Shown here: piece by piece, positions 34,890 through 43,726 of the stretch
How the letters are laid out: each line of letters opens with the position of its first letter
Position numbering within the stretch: position 1 is the first letter of the stretch
Assembly: GCF_048266365.1 (NCBI RefSeq)
Contig: NZ_JBLWZP010000006.1
Coordinates: 156,980-220,979, forward strand
DNA: 64,000 nt
Source: Galbibacter sp048266365
Lineage (GTDB): Bacteria; Bacteroidota; Bacteroidia; Flavobacteriales; Flavobacteriaceae
Direction of reading: 5' to 3'
Made by a program: the position numbers and the translations under genes
Notes under the pieces: generated by a model
The model's input: only the letters and a program-made list of their open reading frames with translations
Databases searched by the model: none
What the model was told of the DNA's origin: nothing

Positions 34890-35792
34890 ATGAAAAGAAG
34901 ATCCTTCCTTCAACAAACTCTTGCAAGCTCTATTTTTGTTAGTGCCGCTGGGTTATCTCTATCCTCTTGCTCGACAGATCAAAAAAAGCACATTACCATT
35001 CTTCACACCAATGATGTGCACAGTCATATAGATCCCTTTCCTGCTACTCACTCCAGAAATCCAAACCAAGGTGGTGTTGCGAGAAGAGCTCATCTTATAG
35101 AACAGGTTCGTATCGAAAATCCAAACACCTTGCTTTTTGATGCTGGGGATATTTTTCAGGGTACACCCTATTTTAATTTTTACGGGGGTGAAATAGAGTT
35201 TAAGTTGATGAGTATGCTGAAATACGATGCCACTACATTAGGAAATCACGATTTTGACAATGGTATTGACGGCTTGTACGGCCAATTACCCAATGCCAAT
35301 TTTAAAATCCTTAATGCCAATTACGATTTTACAAATACAATAATGGATGGGCATGTAAAGCCGTATTCCATTTATGAAAAGGCAGGAATTAAGATCGGAG
35401 TGTTTGGATTAGGTATTGAACTGGAAGGTCTTGTTAACAAGCCTCTATATAAAGAAACTAGATATTTAGATCCTATTGAGCGCGCACAAGATATTTCCAG
35501 TGAATTGAAAAATCAAAATTGTGATCTCATTGTATGCCTTTCACATTTAGGTTATCAATACGAGGATAATAAAGTATCCGATATTGTACTAGCAAAGAAC
35601 ACTGAAAACATCGATCTTATCATCGGCGGACACACCCATACCTTTTTGGATAAACCGGTTATTGAAACCAACAGACAAGGACACAAGGTACTGATCAACC
35701 AAGTAGGCTGTTATGGACTTTACTTAGGTAGAATCGATTTCTACTTTGAGAATAGCTCAAATGAATCTGAGGGTGTAAGTATCAGTGTCTAA
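34890..35792 (+). CDS. Metallophosphoesterase, UshA-type 5'-nucleotidase N-half
   Basis: A 300-residue calcineurin-like metallophosphatase. The metal-site motifs are all present: HTNDVHSH, DAGDIFQG, GNHDFDNG, and GGHTHTF. The N-terminus KRRSFLQQTLASSIFVSAAGL looks like a Tat signal (RRSFL) with a possible lipobox LSSC. The 5'-nucleotidase C-terminal substrate domain is absent and is supplied by the upstream gene, so this is UshA split in two with the order of the halves reversed. Export by Tat and joint action are inferred. Confidence 0.92.
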   Translation: MKRRSFLQQTLASSIFVSAAGLSLSSCSTDQKKHITILHTNDVHSHIDPFPATHSRNPNQGGVARRAHLIEQVRIENPNTLLFDAGDIFQGTPYFNFYGGEIEFKLMSMLKYDATTLGNHDFDNGIDGLYGQLPNANFKILNANYDFTNTIMDGHVKPYSIYEKAGIKIGVFGLGIELEGLVNKPLYKETRYLDPIERAQDISSELKNQNCDLIVCLSHLGYQYEDNKVSDIVLAKNTENIDLIIGGHTHTFLDKPVIETNRQGHKVLINQVGCYGLYLGRIDFYFENSSNESEGVSISV

Positions 35793-35808
35793 CAGGAATT
35801 AAATAGCC

Positions 35809-37803
35809 TTATACCATCTCTAAAAACATGTCCTCGGTGATTATTTTAACGCCGAGGGCATCAGCTTTGTCCCTTTTACTTGGCCCCATTTTATCACCGG
35901 CAACCACATAGGATGTTTTTGAAGATATCGAGGAAGACACCTTCCCTCCATTTTTCTCGATTAATTCTTTGAGTTCAGTTCTTGATACTTTTTCAAACAC
36001 ACCTGAGACGACAAAAGTAAGCCCTTTTAAGGCTTCACTACTATCCTCCAATTGCGCTGCGGAAATTTCAAGTTGCAATCCGTAGCTCTTAAGGCGATTT
36101 ATGATCTCGATATTCTGACTATTTTCAAAAAACTCCACAACACTTTCTGCTATCCGTATTCCGATTTCATCAACTTGTATTAAAGTATCTACTGATGCTT
36201 CCGCAAGGGTGTCAATGGATTTAAATTCTCTCGCTAACTTTTTCGCAACAGTCTGACCGACAAACCGTATTCCCAAGGCAAAAAGTACACGTTCAAACGG
36301 AATTTCCTTGGATCTTTCAATGCCTTGAATTAAATTATCAGCCGATTTTTCGGCCATTCGTTCTAAGGGAATTACTTGTCCTTTGGTCAAGGTATATAAA
36401 TCAGCGTAATTTGAGACCAAGCCTTCAGCTACTAAAAGTGCGACAGTTTCAGCTCCTAATCCTTCAATATCCATAGCATTTCTGGAGATAAAATGCTGAA
36501 TACGTCCAGCGATTTGCGGTTGACACCCTGAACTATTTGGACAGTAGTGTTGCGCCTCTCCTTGCTGGCGGATCAGTTGGGTATCACACTCAGGGCAGCG
36601 ATCAATATAAACTACTGGCTGCGCTCCTATTGGACGTCTGTTGAGATCTACACCAACAATTTTTGGAATAATTTCACCCCCTTTTTCAACATATACGTAA
36701 TCCCCGATACGAACATCGAGTTTCTCGATCTGATCGGCATTGTGTAAGGAGGCTCTTTTTACGGTCGTTCCGGCGAGTAATACGGGTTCTAAATTGGCTA
36801 CCGGGGTAATCGCACCGGTACGTCCCACTTGGTAGCTTATACTAGCTAATATTGTCGAAACCTGTTCGGCTTTAAACTTATAAGCCATCGCCCACCTCGG
36901 CGCTTTGGCCGTATACCCTAATTCTTCTTGTTGATCAAAGTTATTGACCTTTATGACAACACCGTCAATCTCATAAGGTAATTCATGACGATGTACCTCC
37001 CAATAATTTACAAAATCCATAACCTCATTGGTGTTCTTACATAGACGCGCCTGCGGGGGGACTTTAAAACCCCACGCCTTAGCCTTTTGAAGACTCTCAT
37101 ACTGGCTCTGTACGCTAAGATTTGTTCCTACAATGTTATATAACAAACACTCTAATGGGCGCTTAGCAACCTCACTACTATCTTGTAATTTAAGGCTGCC
37201 ACTAGCAGTATTTCTAGGATTCATATAAGGTACCTCACCAGCCTCTAAACGCTCTTGGTTCATTTTTTCAAACCCTTCAAAAGGGAGTACTATTTCACCT
37301 CGAATATCAAATCGTTCAGGGTAGTCTCCTTTTAATTTCAAGGGAACAGATCGAATGGTTCTGATATTATTAGTAACCTCATCCCCTTGAACTCCATCAC
37401 CCCTAGTAACCGCACGCACCAAGATTCCATTTTCATAAGTCAAACTTATCGAAGCTCCGTCGTATTTTAATTCACAGGTAAAGGCTATGGCCTCATCTCC
37501 CATAATACGTTTAATTCGTCCTTCCCAATCCTCTAGATCTTCTTTTGAATAAGAATTATCCAAAGAATACATTCTAAAGTTGTGTTTTACAGTATTGAAG
37601 TTTTTGGTCACCATACCCCCCACTCGCACTGTGGGTGAATTCGGGTCGTAATATTCAGGATGTTCCGCTTCTAATTTCTGTAGGGCTTTAAGCTTCATAT
37701 CAAACTCATAATCCGTAATTTCAGGGGCATCCAGCACATAATATTTGTAATTATGTTGGCTGAGTTGCTCACGAAGCGAAGTAATTTCCTTTTGAATATC
37801 CAT
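35809..37803 (-). CDS. ligA: NAD-dependent DNA ligase
   Basis: Seals nicks in DNA using NAD. The adenylated lysine is in ELKYDGAS (Lys113). The chain continues with the OB fold, the four-cysteine zinc finger (CPECDTQL and HYCPNSSGC), helix-hairpin-helix repeats with GLGAETVALL and FVGQTVAKKL, and a C-terminal BRCT domain with GLTFVVSGVF. Length of 664 residues is normal for the family. Confidence 0.98.
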   Translation of the reverse strand: MDIQKEITSLREQLSQHNYKYYVLDAPEITDYEFDMKLKALQKLEAEHPEYYDPNSPTVRVGGMVTKNFNTVKHNFRMYSLDNSYSKEDLEDWEGRIKRIMGDEAIAFTCELKYDGASISLTYENGILVRAVTRGDGVQGDEVTNNIRTIRSVPLKLKGDYPERFDIRGEIVLPFEGFEKMNQERLEAGEVPYMNPRNTASGSLKLQDSSEVAKRPLECLLYNIVGTNLSVQSQYESLQKAKAWGFKVPPQARLCKNTNEVMDFVNYWEVHRHELPYEIDGVVIKVNNFDQQEELGYTAKAPRWAMAYKFKAEQVSTILASISYQVGRTGAITPVANLEPVLLAGTTVKRASLHNADQIEKLDVRIGDYVYVEKGGEIIPKIVGVDLNRRPIGAQPVVYIDRCPECDTQLIRQQGEAQHYCPNSSGCQPQIAGRIQHFISRNAMDIEGLGAETVALLVAEGLVSNYADLYTLTKGQVIPLERMAEKSADNLIQGIERSKEIPFERVLFALGIRFVGQTVAKKLAREFKSIDTLAEASVDTLIQVDEIGIRIAESVVEFFENSQNIEIINRLKSYGLQLEISAAQLEDSSEALKGLTFVVSGVFEKVSRTELKELIEKNGGKVSSSISSKTSYVVAGDKMGPSKRDKADALGVKIITEDMFLEMV

Positions 37804-37922
37804 ATATAAAAACAGTTAATTAGAGGTTTTAAACAAAGGTAAGAGTTGCCCGTTTATTTTTTAAAATTTAATTCAATTTCCTGAATCAAATCTTTTGAAA
37901 ATAGTGATGAGATACGTTAATC

Positions 37923-38789
37923 TTAAAGAACAGCTCTGAGCATTCGATCATTCTTAAAGACATCTCTATAGACTTCAACTTCCTTAAATCCAGCTTCAAG
38001 CACCAAAGCTCTGGTCTGTGGTCCCAGGTACTGATTGATTTCAAAATAAAGCCTTCCTTTTTCTTTCAAATGTCCAGCTGCAAGCTTGGTGATTTGCTCA
38101 TAAAACATCAAAGGATTTTGATCTGAGACATATAAAGCACTATCAGGTTCATAGTTTAAGACGTTGTTTTTCATTGCTTTTTTTTCGCTCTCTCGTACAT
38201 ATGGAGGATTAGAAACAATGACATCAAATTGATCCACTTTGGTGAACAGATTGGAAAGTAAAGAGGCTTTTAAAATATCAATCTCACCAAATTTAACGAC
38301 TACTTGGTTATTAATGGCATTTTCATTGGCCACTGCCAGTGCCTGTTGTGAGATATCTATCGCATATAGTTCCGCTTGCTTGAGATACTTGGCTAAACTA
38401 ATAGGAATACAGCCTGTGCCAGTTCCAATATCCAGTATTCGTAGTGGAGTTGGGTGTGATTTGTAGTCTTCTATAATCATAGCAACGAGTTCTTCCGTTT
38501 CCGGACGAGGAATCAAGGTATGTTCATTAACCATAAACTCCATACCATAAAAATAACCTTTACCTAAAATCTGTTGAATCGGTTTTTCTAGCTGAAGTTC
38601 AGAAAGTGCTTTTTCAAATAACGGTAATTTTTCAGGATCTACCCCCTGGGTTACGCCAGAAATTACTTCAAAGGGTTTTAGCCCTAAATATTGCTCACAT
38701 ATCCAATTAAAAAAATTTCGGATCTCTTCTTTAGAGTACAAATCTCCCAAAACCTCCACATACCGCTCCCTGAGCTCTGCTAAATTCAT
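37923..38789 (-). CDS. prmC: Peptide chain release factor N5-glutamine methyltransferase
   Basis: Methylates the GGQ glutamine of release factors. The SAM site is ILDIGTGTGCIPISLA (about 118-133), the substrate-glutamine motif NPPYV is at 194-198, and IPRPETEEL (93-101) is a PrmC hallmark. Length of 288 residues is normal. It lies 12 bp after the GNAT gene on the same strand, and the two are probably cotranscribed. Confidence 0.96.
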   Translation of the reverse strand: MNLAELRERYVEVLGDLYSKEEIRNFFNWICEQYLGLKPFEVISGVTQGVDPEKLPLFEKALSELQLEKPIQQILGKGYFYGMEFMVNEHTLIPRPETEELVAMIIEDYKSHPTPLRILDIGTGTGCIPISLAKYLKQAELYAIDISQQALAVANENAINNQVVVKFGEIDILKASLLSNLFTKVDQFDVIVSNPPYVRESEKKAMKNNVLNYEPDSALYVSDQNPLMFYEQITKLAAGHLKEKGRLYFEINQYLGPQTRALVLEAGFKEVEVYRDVFKNDRMLRAVL

Positions 38790-38801
38790 GATTTTATATT
38801 T

Positions 38802-39281
38802 TTAATTCAATGCTTTGATCAACCAAACCTCACAGGAACAATGACCTGTATTACCCATGGGACGATCCAGTGGAGTAAACCCTACTTTTTTATATAAATT
38901 TTGGGCTGCTGTCATGGTTTCCATGGTTTCAATATAACAATAGGCATATTCCATGGATTTCGCGTGTGTTAAACATTCTTGAATGAGTTTAAGACCGAAT
39001 CCCTTCCCTCTGATTTGCGGCAAGAAATACATCTTTTGTAATTCACAAATATTTTTTTCACCTCCCTGAAGATGCGAAATACCGGCACCTCCAACTATAA
39101 CTCCATCATCCTCAATTACAAGATATACATCCCTATCGCTACTGTATGCTGTGTAAAGATCCTCAAGCGCTTTATCTTGGTAGGCTGTTCCTGTGGTGGG
39201 TATTTCCACCTCCAAAATCACCTGTCTAACAATGTCTGCCATTGCAGCCGCATCCTTTGGTTGAATTTCTCTTATTATCAT
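38802..39281 (-). CDS. GNAT family N-acetyltransferase
   Basis: A 159-residue acetyltransferase with the acetyl-CoA motif LPQIRGKGFGLKLIQECLTH (about 90-110), where RGKGFG is the pyrophosphate-binding loop. The C-terminal YKKVGFTPLDRPMGNTGH is also typical. The acceptor is unknown. It precedes prmC by 12 bp and diverges from ribD. Confidence 0.85.
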   Translation of the reverse strand: MIIREIQPKDAAAMADIVRQVILEVEIPTTGTAYQDKALEDLYTAYSSDRDVYLVIEDDGVIVGGAGISHLQGGEKNICELQKMYFLPQIRGKGFGLKLIQECLTHAKSMEYAYCYIETMETMTAAQNLYKKVGFTPLDRPMGNTGHCSCEVWLIKALN

Positions 39282-39300
39282 TAGGTCTCAACTGTTAATT

Positions 39301-39325
39301 AATAGTATTTTTGCCATATACTATT
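39301..39325 (+). promoter_or_regulatory. ribD promoter element within an 8-bp inverted repeat
   Basis: TATTTTTG (39306-39313) matches the -7 consensus. It is flanked by AATAGTAT (39301-39308) and its perfect complement ATACTATT (39318-39325), a possible operator. The ribD ATG lies at 39331. Confidence 0.45.
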
Positions 39326-39330
39326 GGGGC

Positions 39331-40404
39331 ATGAAGATACATGAAATCTATATAAAAAGAGCTATTCAACTTGCTAAAAATGGACTGGGAAACACCTACC
39401 CTAACCCCATGGTTGGTTGTGTTATTGTGGCCAATAATAAAATTATCGGAGAAGGTTTCACCAGCCCCGCTGGTCAGAACCATGCCGAGGTCAATGCCAT
39501 TGAAAGCGTAAAAGACAAATCACTACTTAAAGTAGCAACACTTTATGTCACCCTTGAACCATGCTCTCACTATGGAAAAACCCCTCCATGTGCAGATCTC
39601 ATCGTCAACAGTAAAATTCCAACAGTGGTTATTGGAACCATGGACACCAATGTAGAAGTCTCTGGAAGAGGTGTTCAAAAATTATCTGCTGCTGGTATTG
39701 ATGTCATATTGGGTACTTTGGAAGAGCAGTGTGTTGCCCTGAACAAAAGATTTTTTAGCGTTCAGGAGAAAAAAAGGCCTTTTATCATTTTAAAATGGGC
39801 ACAGACATCTGATTTATATATTAGTCCTGACAAAACTCAAGGAGAGCCCGCTCCTTTTTGGATCACCAATGTGTACTCTCGTCAACTTGTCCATAAATGG
39901 CGAACTGAAGAACAAGCCATTTTAGTAGGCACCCAAACGGTGATCAGTGATAACCCAAAGCTAAGTGCCCGAGATTGGAAAGGGAATCACCCTATTCGAA
40001 TTGTATTGGATGCGAATCTCCGCACACCAAGACAGCTACACCTCTGGGATGACTCTATCCCTACGATTTTTATCACCTCGGCGAATCAAGTATCGCCCAA
40101 AGAACTATACACCCAAACAAGCTTTGAACCAATTGACTTTAGTAAACATATCGCTGAGCAAATTATAACAATTCTATACAAACATAAAATCCAAAGTGTC
40201 CTTATTGAAGGAGGAACTAAAACCTTGCAAACATTTATTAACAGTGGGCTATGGGATGAAGCTAGAGTTTTCACCAGCATTGAAAATCTTGGTAAAGGAA
40301 CAAAAGCACCCGTACTACAAAATTACAAATCTAGCTTACAATTCAAGCTCAATCAGGATACTGTGAACTACTACGAGCCCTTGGCGAGGGAAGACACTTT
40401 ATGA
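39331..40404 (+). CDS. ribD: Bifunctional riboflavin biosynthesis protein RibD
   Basis: Deaminase and reductase of riboflavin synthesis. The N-terminal deaminase domain has TYPNPMVGCVIV, NHAEVNAI and the zinc site TLEPCSHYGKTPPC. The C-terminal reductase domain (about 145-357) holds ILKWAQTSD and VLIEGGTKTLQTF. Length of 357 residues is normal. No FMN riboswitch was recognised upstream; the short leader (about 12 nt if the predicted promoter is used) leaves no room for one. Confidence 0.96.
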   Translation: MKIHEIYIKRAIQLAKNGLGNTYPNPMVGCVIVANNKIIGEGFTSPAGQNHAEVNAIESVKDKSLLKVATLYVTLEPCSHYGKTPPCADLIVNSKIPTVVIGTMDTNVEVSGRGVQKLSAAGIDVILGTLEEQCVALNKRFFSVQEKKRPFIILKWAQTSDLYISPDKTQGEPAPFWITNVYSRQLVHKWRTEEQAILVGTQTVISDNPKLSARDWKGNHPIRIVLDANLRTPRQLHLWDDSIPTIFITSANQVSPKELYTQTSFEPIDFSKHIAEQIITILYKHKIQSVLIEGGTKTLQTFINSGLWDEARVFTSIENLGKGTKAPVLQNYKSSLQFKLNQDTVNYYEPLAREDTL

Positions 40405-40569
40405 GTTGATACTTCTCAACGCATTGAAATCTAGAACCAAACCTCTAATGCCTAATAATTACAGCGTCATAAACCCTTTGGATCATCACTAAAATAAATG
40501 TATCTTATCAAATTTATATGTTCATTTTTTTTTCGCAGGCATCAGAATAGAAGTGTCTAACTTTTACCT

Positions 40570-40577
40570 TAAGTTTG
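40570..40577 (+). promoter_or_regulatory. TAnnTTTG element before the YigZ gene
   Basis: TAAGTTTG matches the -7 consensus and lies 13 bp before the TTG start at 40591, predicting a leader of only about 7 nt. No -33 TTG was found. Confidence 0.4.
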
Positions 40578-40590
40578 TAAAAAATCAATT

Positions 40591-41205
40591 TTGGACGATC
40601 AATATAGAACCATAGAAAAGCCAACAGAGGAAGTACTTTTTAAAGATAAAGGCAGCAAATTCTATGGTTACGCGTTTCCAATACAATCGGAAGATGATGC
40701 AAAAATATATGTCGAAGAATTAAAAAAACTCCATAACAGTGCGCGTCACCACTGTTATGCATGGCAACTAGGTTATCACAAGGACAAGATTCAATACCGC
40801 GTAAATGATGATGGCGAGCCCTCCAATACTGCCGGGGCCCCAATACATGGTCAAATATTGTCTTTTGGCTTGACTGATGTTTTTATTGTGGTAGTTCGTT
40901 ACTTTGGAGGTGTAAAATTAGGTGTTGGAGGACTTATAAATGCCTACCGCACTACAGCACAAATGGCTCTAGAACAGGCTAGCATCATAGAGAAGACCAT
41001 TGATGTGCATTTTAGACTATTATTTGAGTACAAACACATGAACGAGGTCATGCGAGTTATTAAAGAAAAAAATCTAAACATACTGGATCAAAAAATGCAT
41101 CTCTCCTGTGAAATCATCATCGGCATTCGGCAATCAAAAGCCGAGGATCTTAAGGCTGCCTTCGCCCCCCTTTATGAGGTAAAACTAAAAGATGTTGACA
41201 ACTAA
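40591..41205 (+). CDS. YigZ/IMPACT family protein
   Basis: A 204-residue protein of the IMPACT/YigZ family, whose role in bacteria is not settled. The family block includes HHCYAWQLG, DDGEPSNTAGAPIHGQIL, and VVVRYFGGVKLGVGGLINAYR. The predicted start is TTG 40591: upstream in frame there is only ATT and then a stop at 40570, so no ATG is available before the conserved sequence begins (MDDQYRTIEKPTEEV). Most of the chain is the UPF0029-type N-domain with a short C-terminal domain. Confidence 0.88.
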   Translation: MDDQYRTIEKPTEEVLFKDKGSKFYGYAFPIQSEDDAKIYVEELKKLHNSARHHCYAWQLGYHKDKIQYRVNDDGEPSNTAGAPIHGQILSFGLTDVFIVVVRYFGGVKLGVGGLINAYRTTAQMALEQASIIEKTIDVHFRLLFEYKHMNEVMRVIKEKNLNILDQKMHLSCEIIIGIRQSKAEDLKAAFAPLYEVKLKDVDN

Positions 41206-41210
41206 GATTA

Positions 41211-41606
41211 CTATAATTTTTCCAATATGTATTTAGGGCATCGAATCGGTTTAAAAGTTGCACCGTCGATAAAAGCGAGAACTGTATTTGCCTCTGCAAT
41301 GATTTCTTGATCCTGATTCCATATTCGATAATCAAACTCGATTTTCACTCCTGGAGTTTTGAGTAGATGAAGCTCTACTGTTAATAAGTCATCATAACGT
41401 GCTGACTTTTTATAATTTATCTGCAAAGAGACCACAGGCAGCATAACCCCACTATCTTCAAGCTCTTTATAAGAAATACCGAGTGCACGAAGCCATTCCA
41501 CCCTTGCAATTTCTAAATATTGCGCATAATTGCCGTGATACACAACTCCCATTTTGTCGGTTTCGCTATATCTAACTCTAATGTTAATTTTATTTGTTTT
41601 CTCCAT
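41211..41606 (-). CDS. YbgC-type acyl-CoA thioesterase (hotdog fold)
   Basis: A 131-residue 4HBT-family thioesterase. The motif RYSETDKMGVVYHGNYAQYLE has the catalytic Asp and the HGNY block of the family. ATG 41606 was chosen since the motif begins a few residues later; the open frame extends to 41657 without support. Such proteins hydrolyse acyl-CoA and are often linked to the Tol-Pal envelope system in other bacteria, though here it stands alone, convergent with the YigZ gene and 200 bp upstream of dnaA in the opposite orientation. Confidence 0.87.
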   Translation of the reverse strand: MEKTNKINIRVRYSETDKMGVVYHGNYAQYLEIARVEWLRALGISYKELEDSGVMLPVVSLQINYKKSARYDDLLTVELHLLKTPGVKIEFDYRIWNQDQEIIAEANTVLAFIDGATFKPIRCPKYILEKL

Positions 41607-41806
41607 TAAAAAATGTATTTTACAACTGTTAAGAAAGTGCGATAAAATAGTTAACAATCATTATAAAAAAAAAGCACAAAATCAATAGACTTTCATTTTT
41701 TTTTTCAATAATTTGTTCACATATTTGTCTAATCTTTTAGGATAGTTAATTTCAGTGTTTCTAAAAACTATCAATCCTAATAAACTATTAAAAATATAAC
41801 TGAATA

Positions 41807-43237
41807 ATGAACGTAACTGCAGAATCTGTATGGGAAAATTGTCTACATTTCATAAAGGACAACATACAACCCCAAGCTTTTAAAACTTGGTTTGAGCCCA
41901 TAAAATCTGTAAAGTTAACTGATAAGGCGCTAAGTATTCAGGTTCCGAGCAAATTTTTTTATGAATGGCTAGAGGAGCACTATGTAAAATTGTTAAAGGT
42001 TGCTCTGACTCGTGAATTAGGGGAAAATGCCAAATTGGTTTATGTGATTCGAATGGAAAACACCTACGGGAATAAACAACCATTCACTGAGAGCATCCCT
42101 AGCTCCAACAGGGCTAATATGCAACCTCAGGAATTAGATGTTCCAGTAAAGCACAAAAATCCAGAGCTAAAAAACCCCTTTGTGATTCCTGGAATACGGA
42201 ACATCAAGATTGAGTCTCAATTAAATCCAAATTACAGTTTTGATAACTTTTTAGAAGGAGATTCCAATCGTCTTGCACGATCGGCAGGTATGGCCGTGGC
42301 AAATAAACCCGGAGGAACTTCCTTTAATCCATTACTCATCTTTGGGGGTGTAGGACTTGGAAAAACGCACCTTGCCCACGCCATTGGTGTTGAGATTAAA
42401 GATAAATATCCAGAAAAAACAGTCTTGTATATTTCTGCAGAGAAATTTACACAACAATATATAGAGTCGGTAAAGAAGAATACTAGGAATGACTTCATTC
42501 ACTTCTACCAACTCATCGACGTACTGATCATAGATGACGTTCAGTTTTTCTCCGGAAAATCTGGAACACAAGATGTCTTCTTCCACGTTTTTAATCACTT
42601 ACACCAAAATGGAAAGCAAGTGATTCTAACCTCTGACAAGGCTCCTGTGGATATGCAAGACATCGAACAGCGTTTACTTTCACGTTTTAAGTGGGGACTA
42701 TCAGCTGAGTTACAAAACCCAGATTATGAGACAAGAGTTTCCATTCTAAAGAATCGCCTTTACCGAGACGGTGTAGAAATGCCTGAAGAAATTGTAGATT
42801 GCATAGCGAGAAACATCAAATCAAACGTACGTGAACTTGAGGGTGCTATAATTTCTCTAATTGCACAATCCTCATTCAATAAGAAGGAGGTAACACTCGA
42901 ATTGGCCAACCAGGTTGTTGATAAGTTTGTAAAGAATACCAAACGTGAAGTTTCAATTGATTATATTCAAAAAGTGATCTCAGATTACTTCCAGATGGAT
43001 GTAGAAACCCTACAATCGAAGACAAGAAAACGCCATATTGTACAAGCAAGGCAATTAGCGATGTTCTTTGCAAAGAAGTACACCAAGGCTTCTCTTGCCA
43101 GTATTGGGTCACAGATTGGCAAACGCGATCACGCCACAGTATTACACGCCTGTAAAACGGTTGATAACTTAGCAGAAACTGATAAACAATTCAGGAAATA
43201 TATCGACGATTTAAATCGAAAATTCGCCCAACAATGA
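41807..43237 (+). CDS. dnaA: Chromosomal replication initiator protein DnaA
   Basis: Initiator of chromosome replication. Domain I (about 1-85) contains the KTWFEPIKS stretch; domain III has Walker A GGVGLGKTHLAHAIG and Walker B VLIIDDVQFFSG; domain IV ends in the DNA-binding signature GKRDHATVLHACKTV. Length of 476 residues is normal. It is followed by a phosphatase gene with a 4-bp overlap. I found no convincing DnaA-box cluster in the upstream 200 bp, so the origin is not assigned. Confidence 0.98.
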   Translation: MNVTAESVWENCLHFIKDNIQPQAFKTWFEPIKSVKLTDKALSIQVPSKFFYEWLEEHYVKLLKVALTRELGENAKLVYVIRMENTYGNKQPFTESIPSSNRANMQPQELDVPVKHKNPELKNPFVIPGIRNIKIESQLNPNYSFDNFLEGDSNRLARSAGMAVANKPGGTSFNPLLIFGGVGLGKTHLAHAIGVEIKDKYPEKTVLYISAEKFTQQYIESVKKNTRNDFIHFYQLIDVLIIDDVQFFSGKSGTQDVFFHVFNHLHQNGKQVILTSDKAPVDMQDIEQRLLSRFKWGLSAELQNPDYETRVSILKNRLYRDGVEMPEEIVDCIARNIKSNVRELEGAIISLIAQSSFNKKEVTLELANQVVDKFVKNTKREVSIDYIQKVISDYFQMDVETLQSKTRKRHIVQARQLAMFFAKKYTKASLASIGSQIGKRDHATVLHACKTVDNLAETDKQFRKYIDDLNRKFAQQ

Positions 43238-43698
43238 CACGTGTTTTAATGGTTTGTTTGGGAAATATATGTCGTTCCCCATTAGCCGAAGGCATTTTAA
43301 AATCAAAGGTAAACTCCAATAAAGTCACCGTAGAGTCTGCGGGTACCGCAGGCTACCACATAGGTAAGAGTCCAGATCCAAGATCCATTGCAACTGCTGC
43401 CAAATACAATATCGATATTACTGATCAACGTGCCAGACAATTTACAGTGGATGACTTTGATAAATTCGACCACATCTTTGCCATGGACAAGGAGAACTAC
43501 AAGAATATCACAGCCTTGGCTAGGAACACATCTGACAGAGAAAAAGTATCACTAATGCTAGATATTTTAAACACCCCTAGAAACAAGGAGGTACCAGATC
43601 CGTATTACGGAGGTGACCAAGGTTTCGAACATGTTTATCAACTTTTAGACAAGGCCACCGACTTAGTAGTCGAAAAAGTGATACCACAATTAGATTAA
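43234..43698 (+). CDS. Low-molecular-weight protein tyrosine phosphatase
   Basis: A 154-residue LMW-PTP. The catalytic loop VCLGNICRSPLAEG has the nucleophile Cys8 and Arg14, and the DPYYGG motif near residue 128 supplies the acid Asp. The start overlaps the dnaA stop by 4 bp (ATGA), so translation is coupled. Target proteins are unknown; in other bacteria these enzymes act on polysaccharide-export tyrosine kinases. Confidence 0.93.
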   Translation: MTRVLMVCLGNICRSPLAEGILKSKVNSNKVTVESAGTAGYHIGKSPDPRSIATAAKYNIDITDQRARQFTVDDFDKFDHIFAMDKENYKNITALARNTSDREKVSLMLDILNTPRNKEVPDPYYGGDQGFEHVYQLLDKATDLVVEKVIPQLD

Positions 43699-43726
43699 TC
43701 GTTAAGTCTACATAAATCGTATTGCC

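Noticed and set aside
41658..41806. Possible origin of replication upstream of dnaA
   Set aside because: AT-rich with long A/T runs, but no DnaA box within one mismatch was seen; the nearest (TTGTTCACA) has two mismatches.
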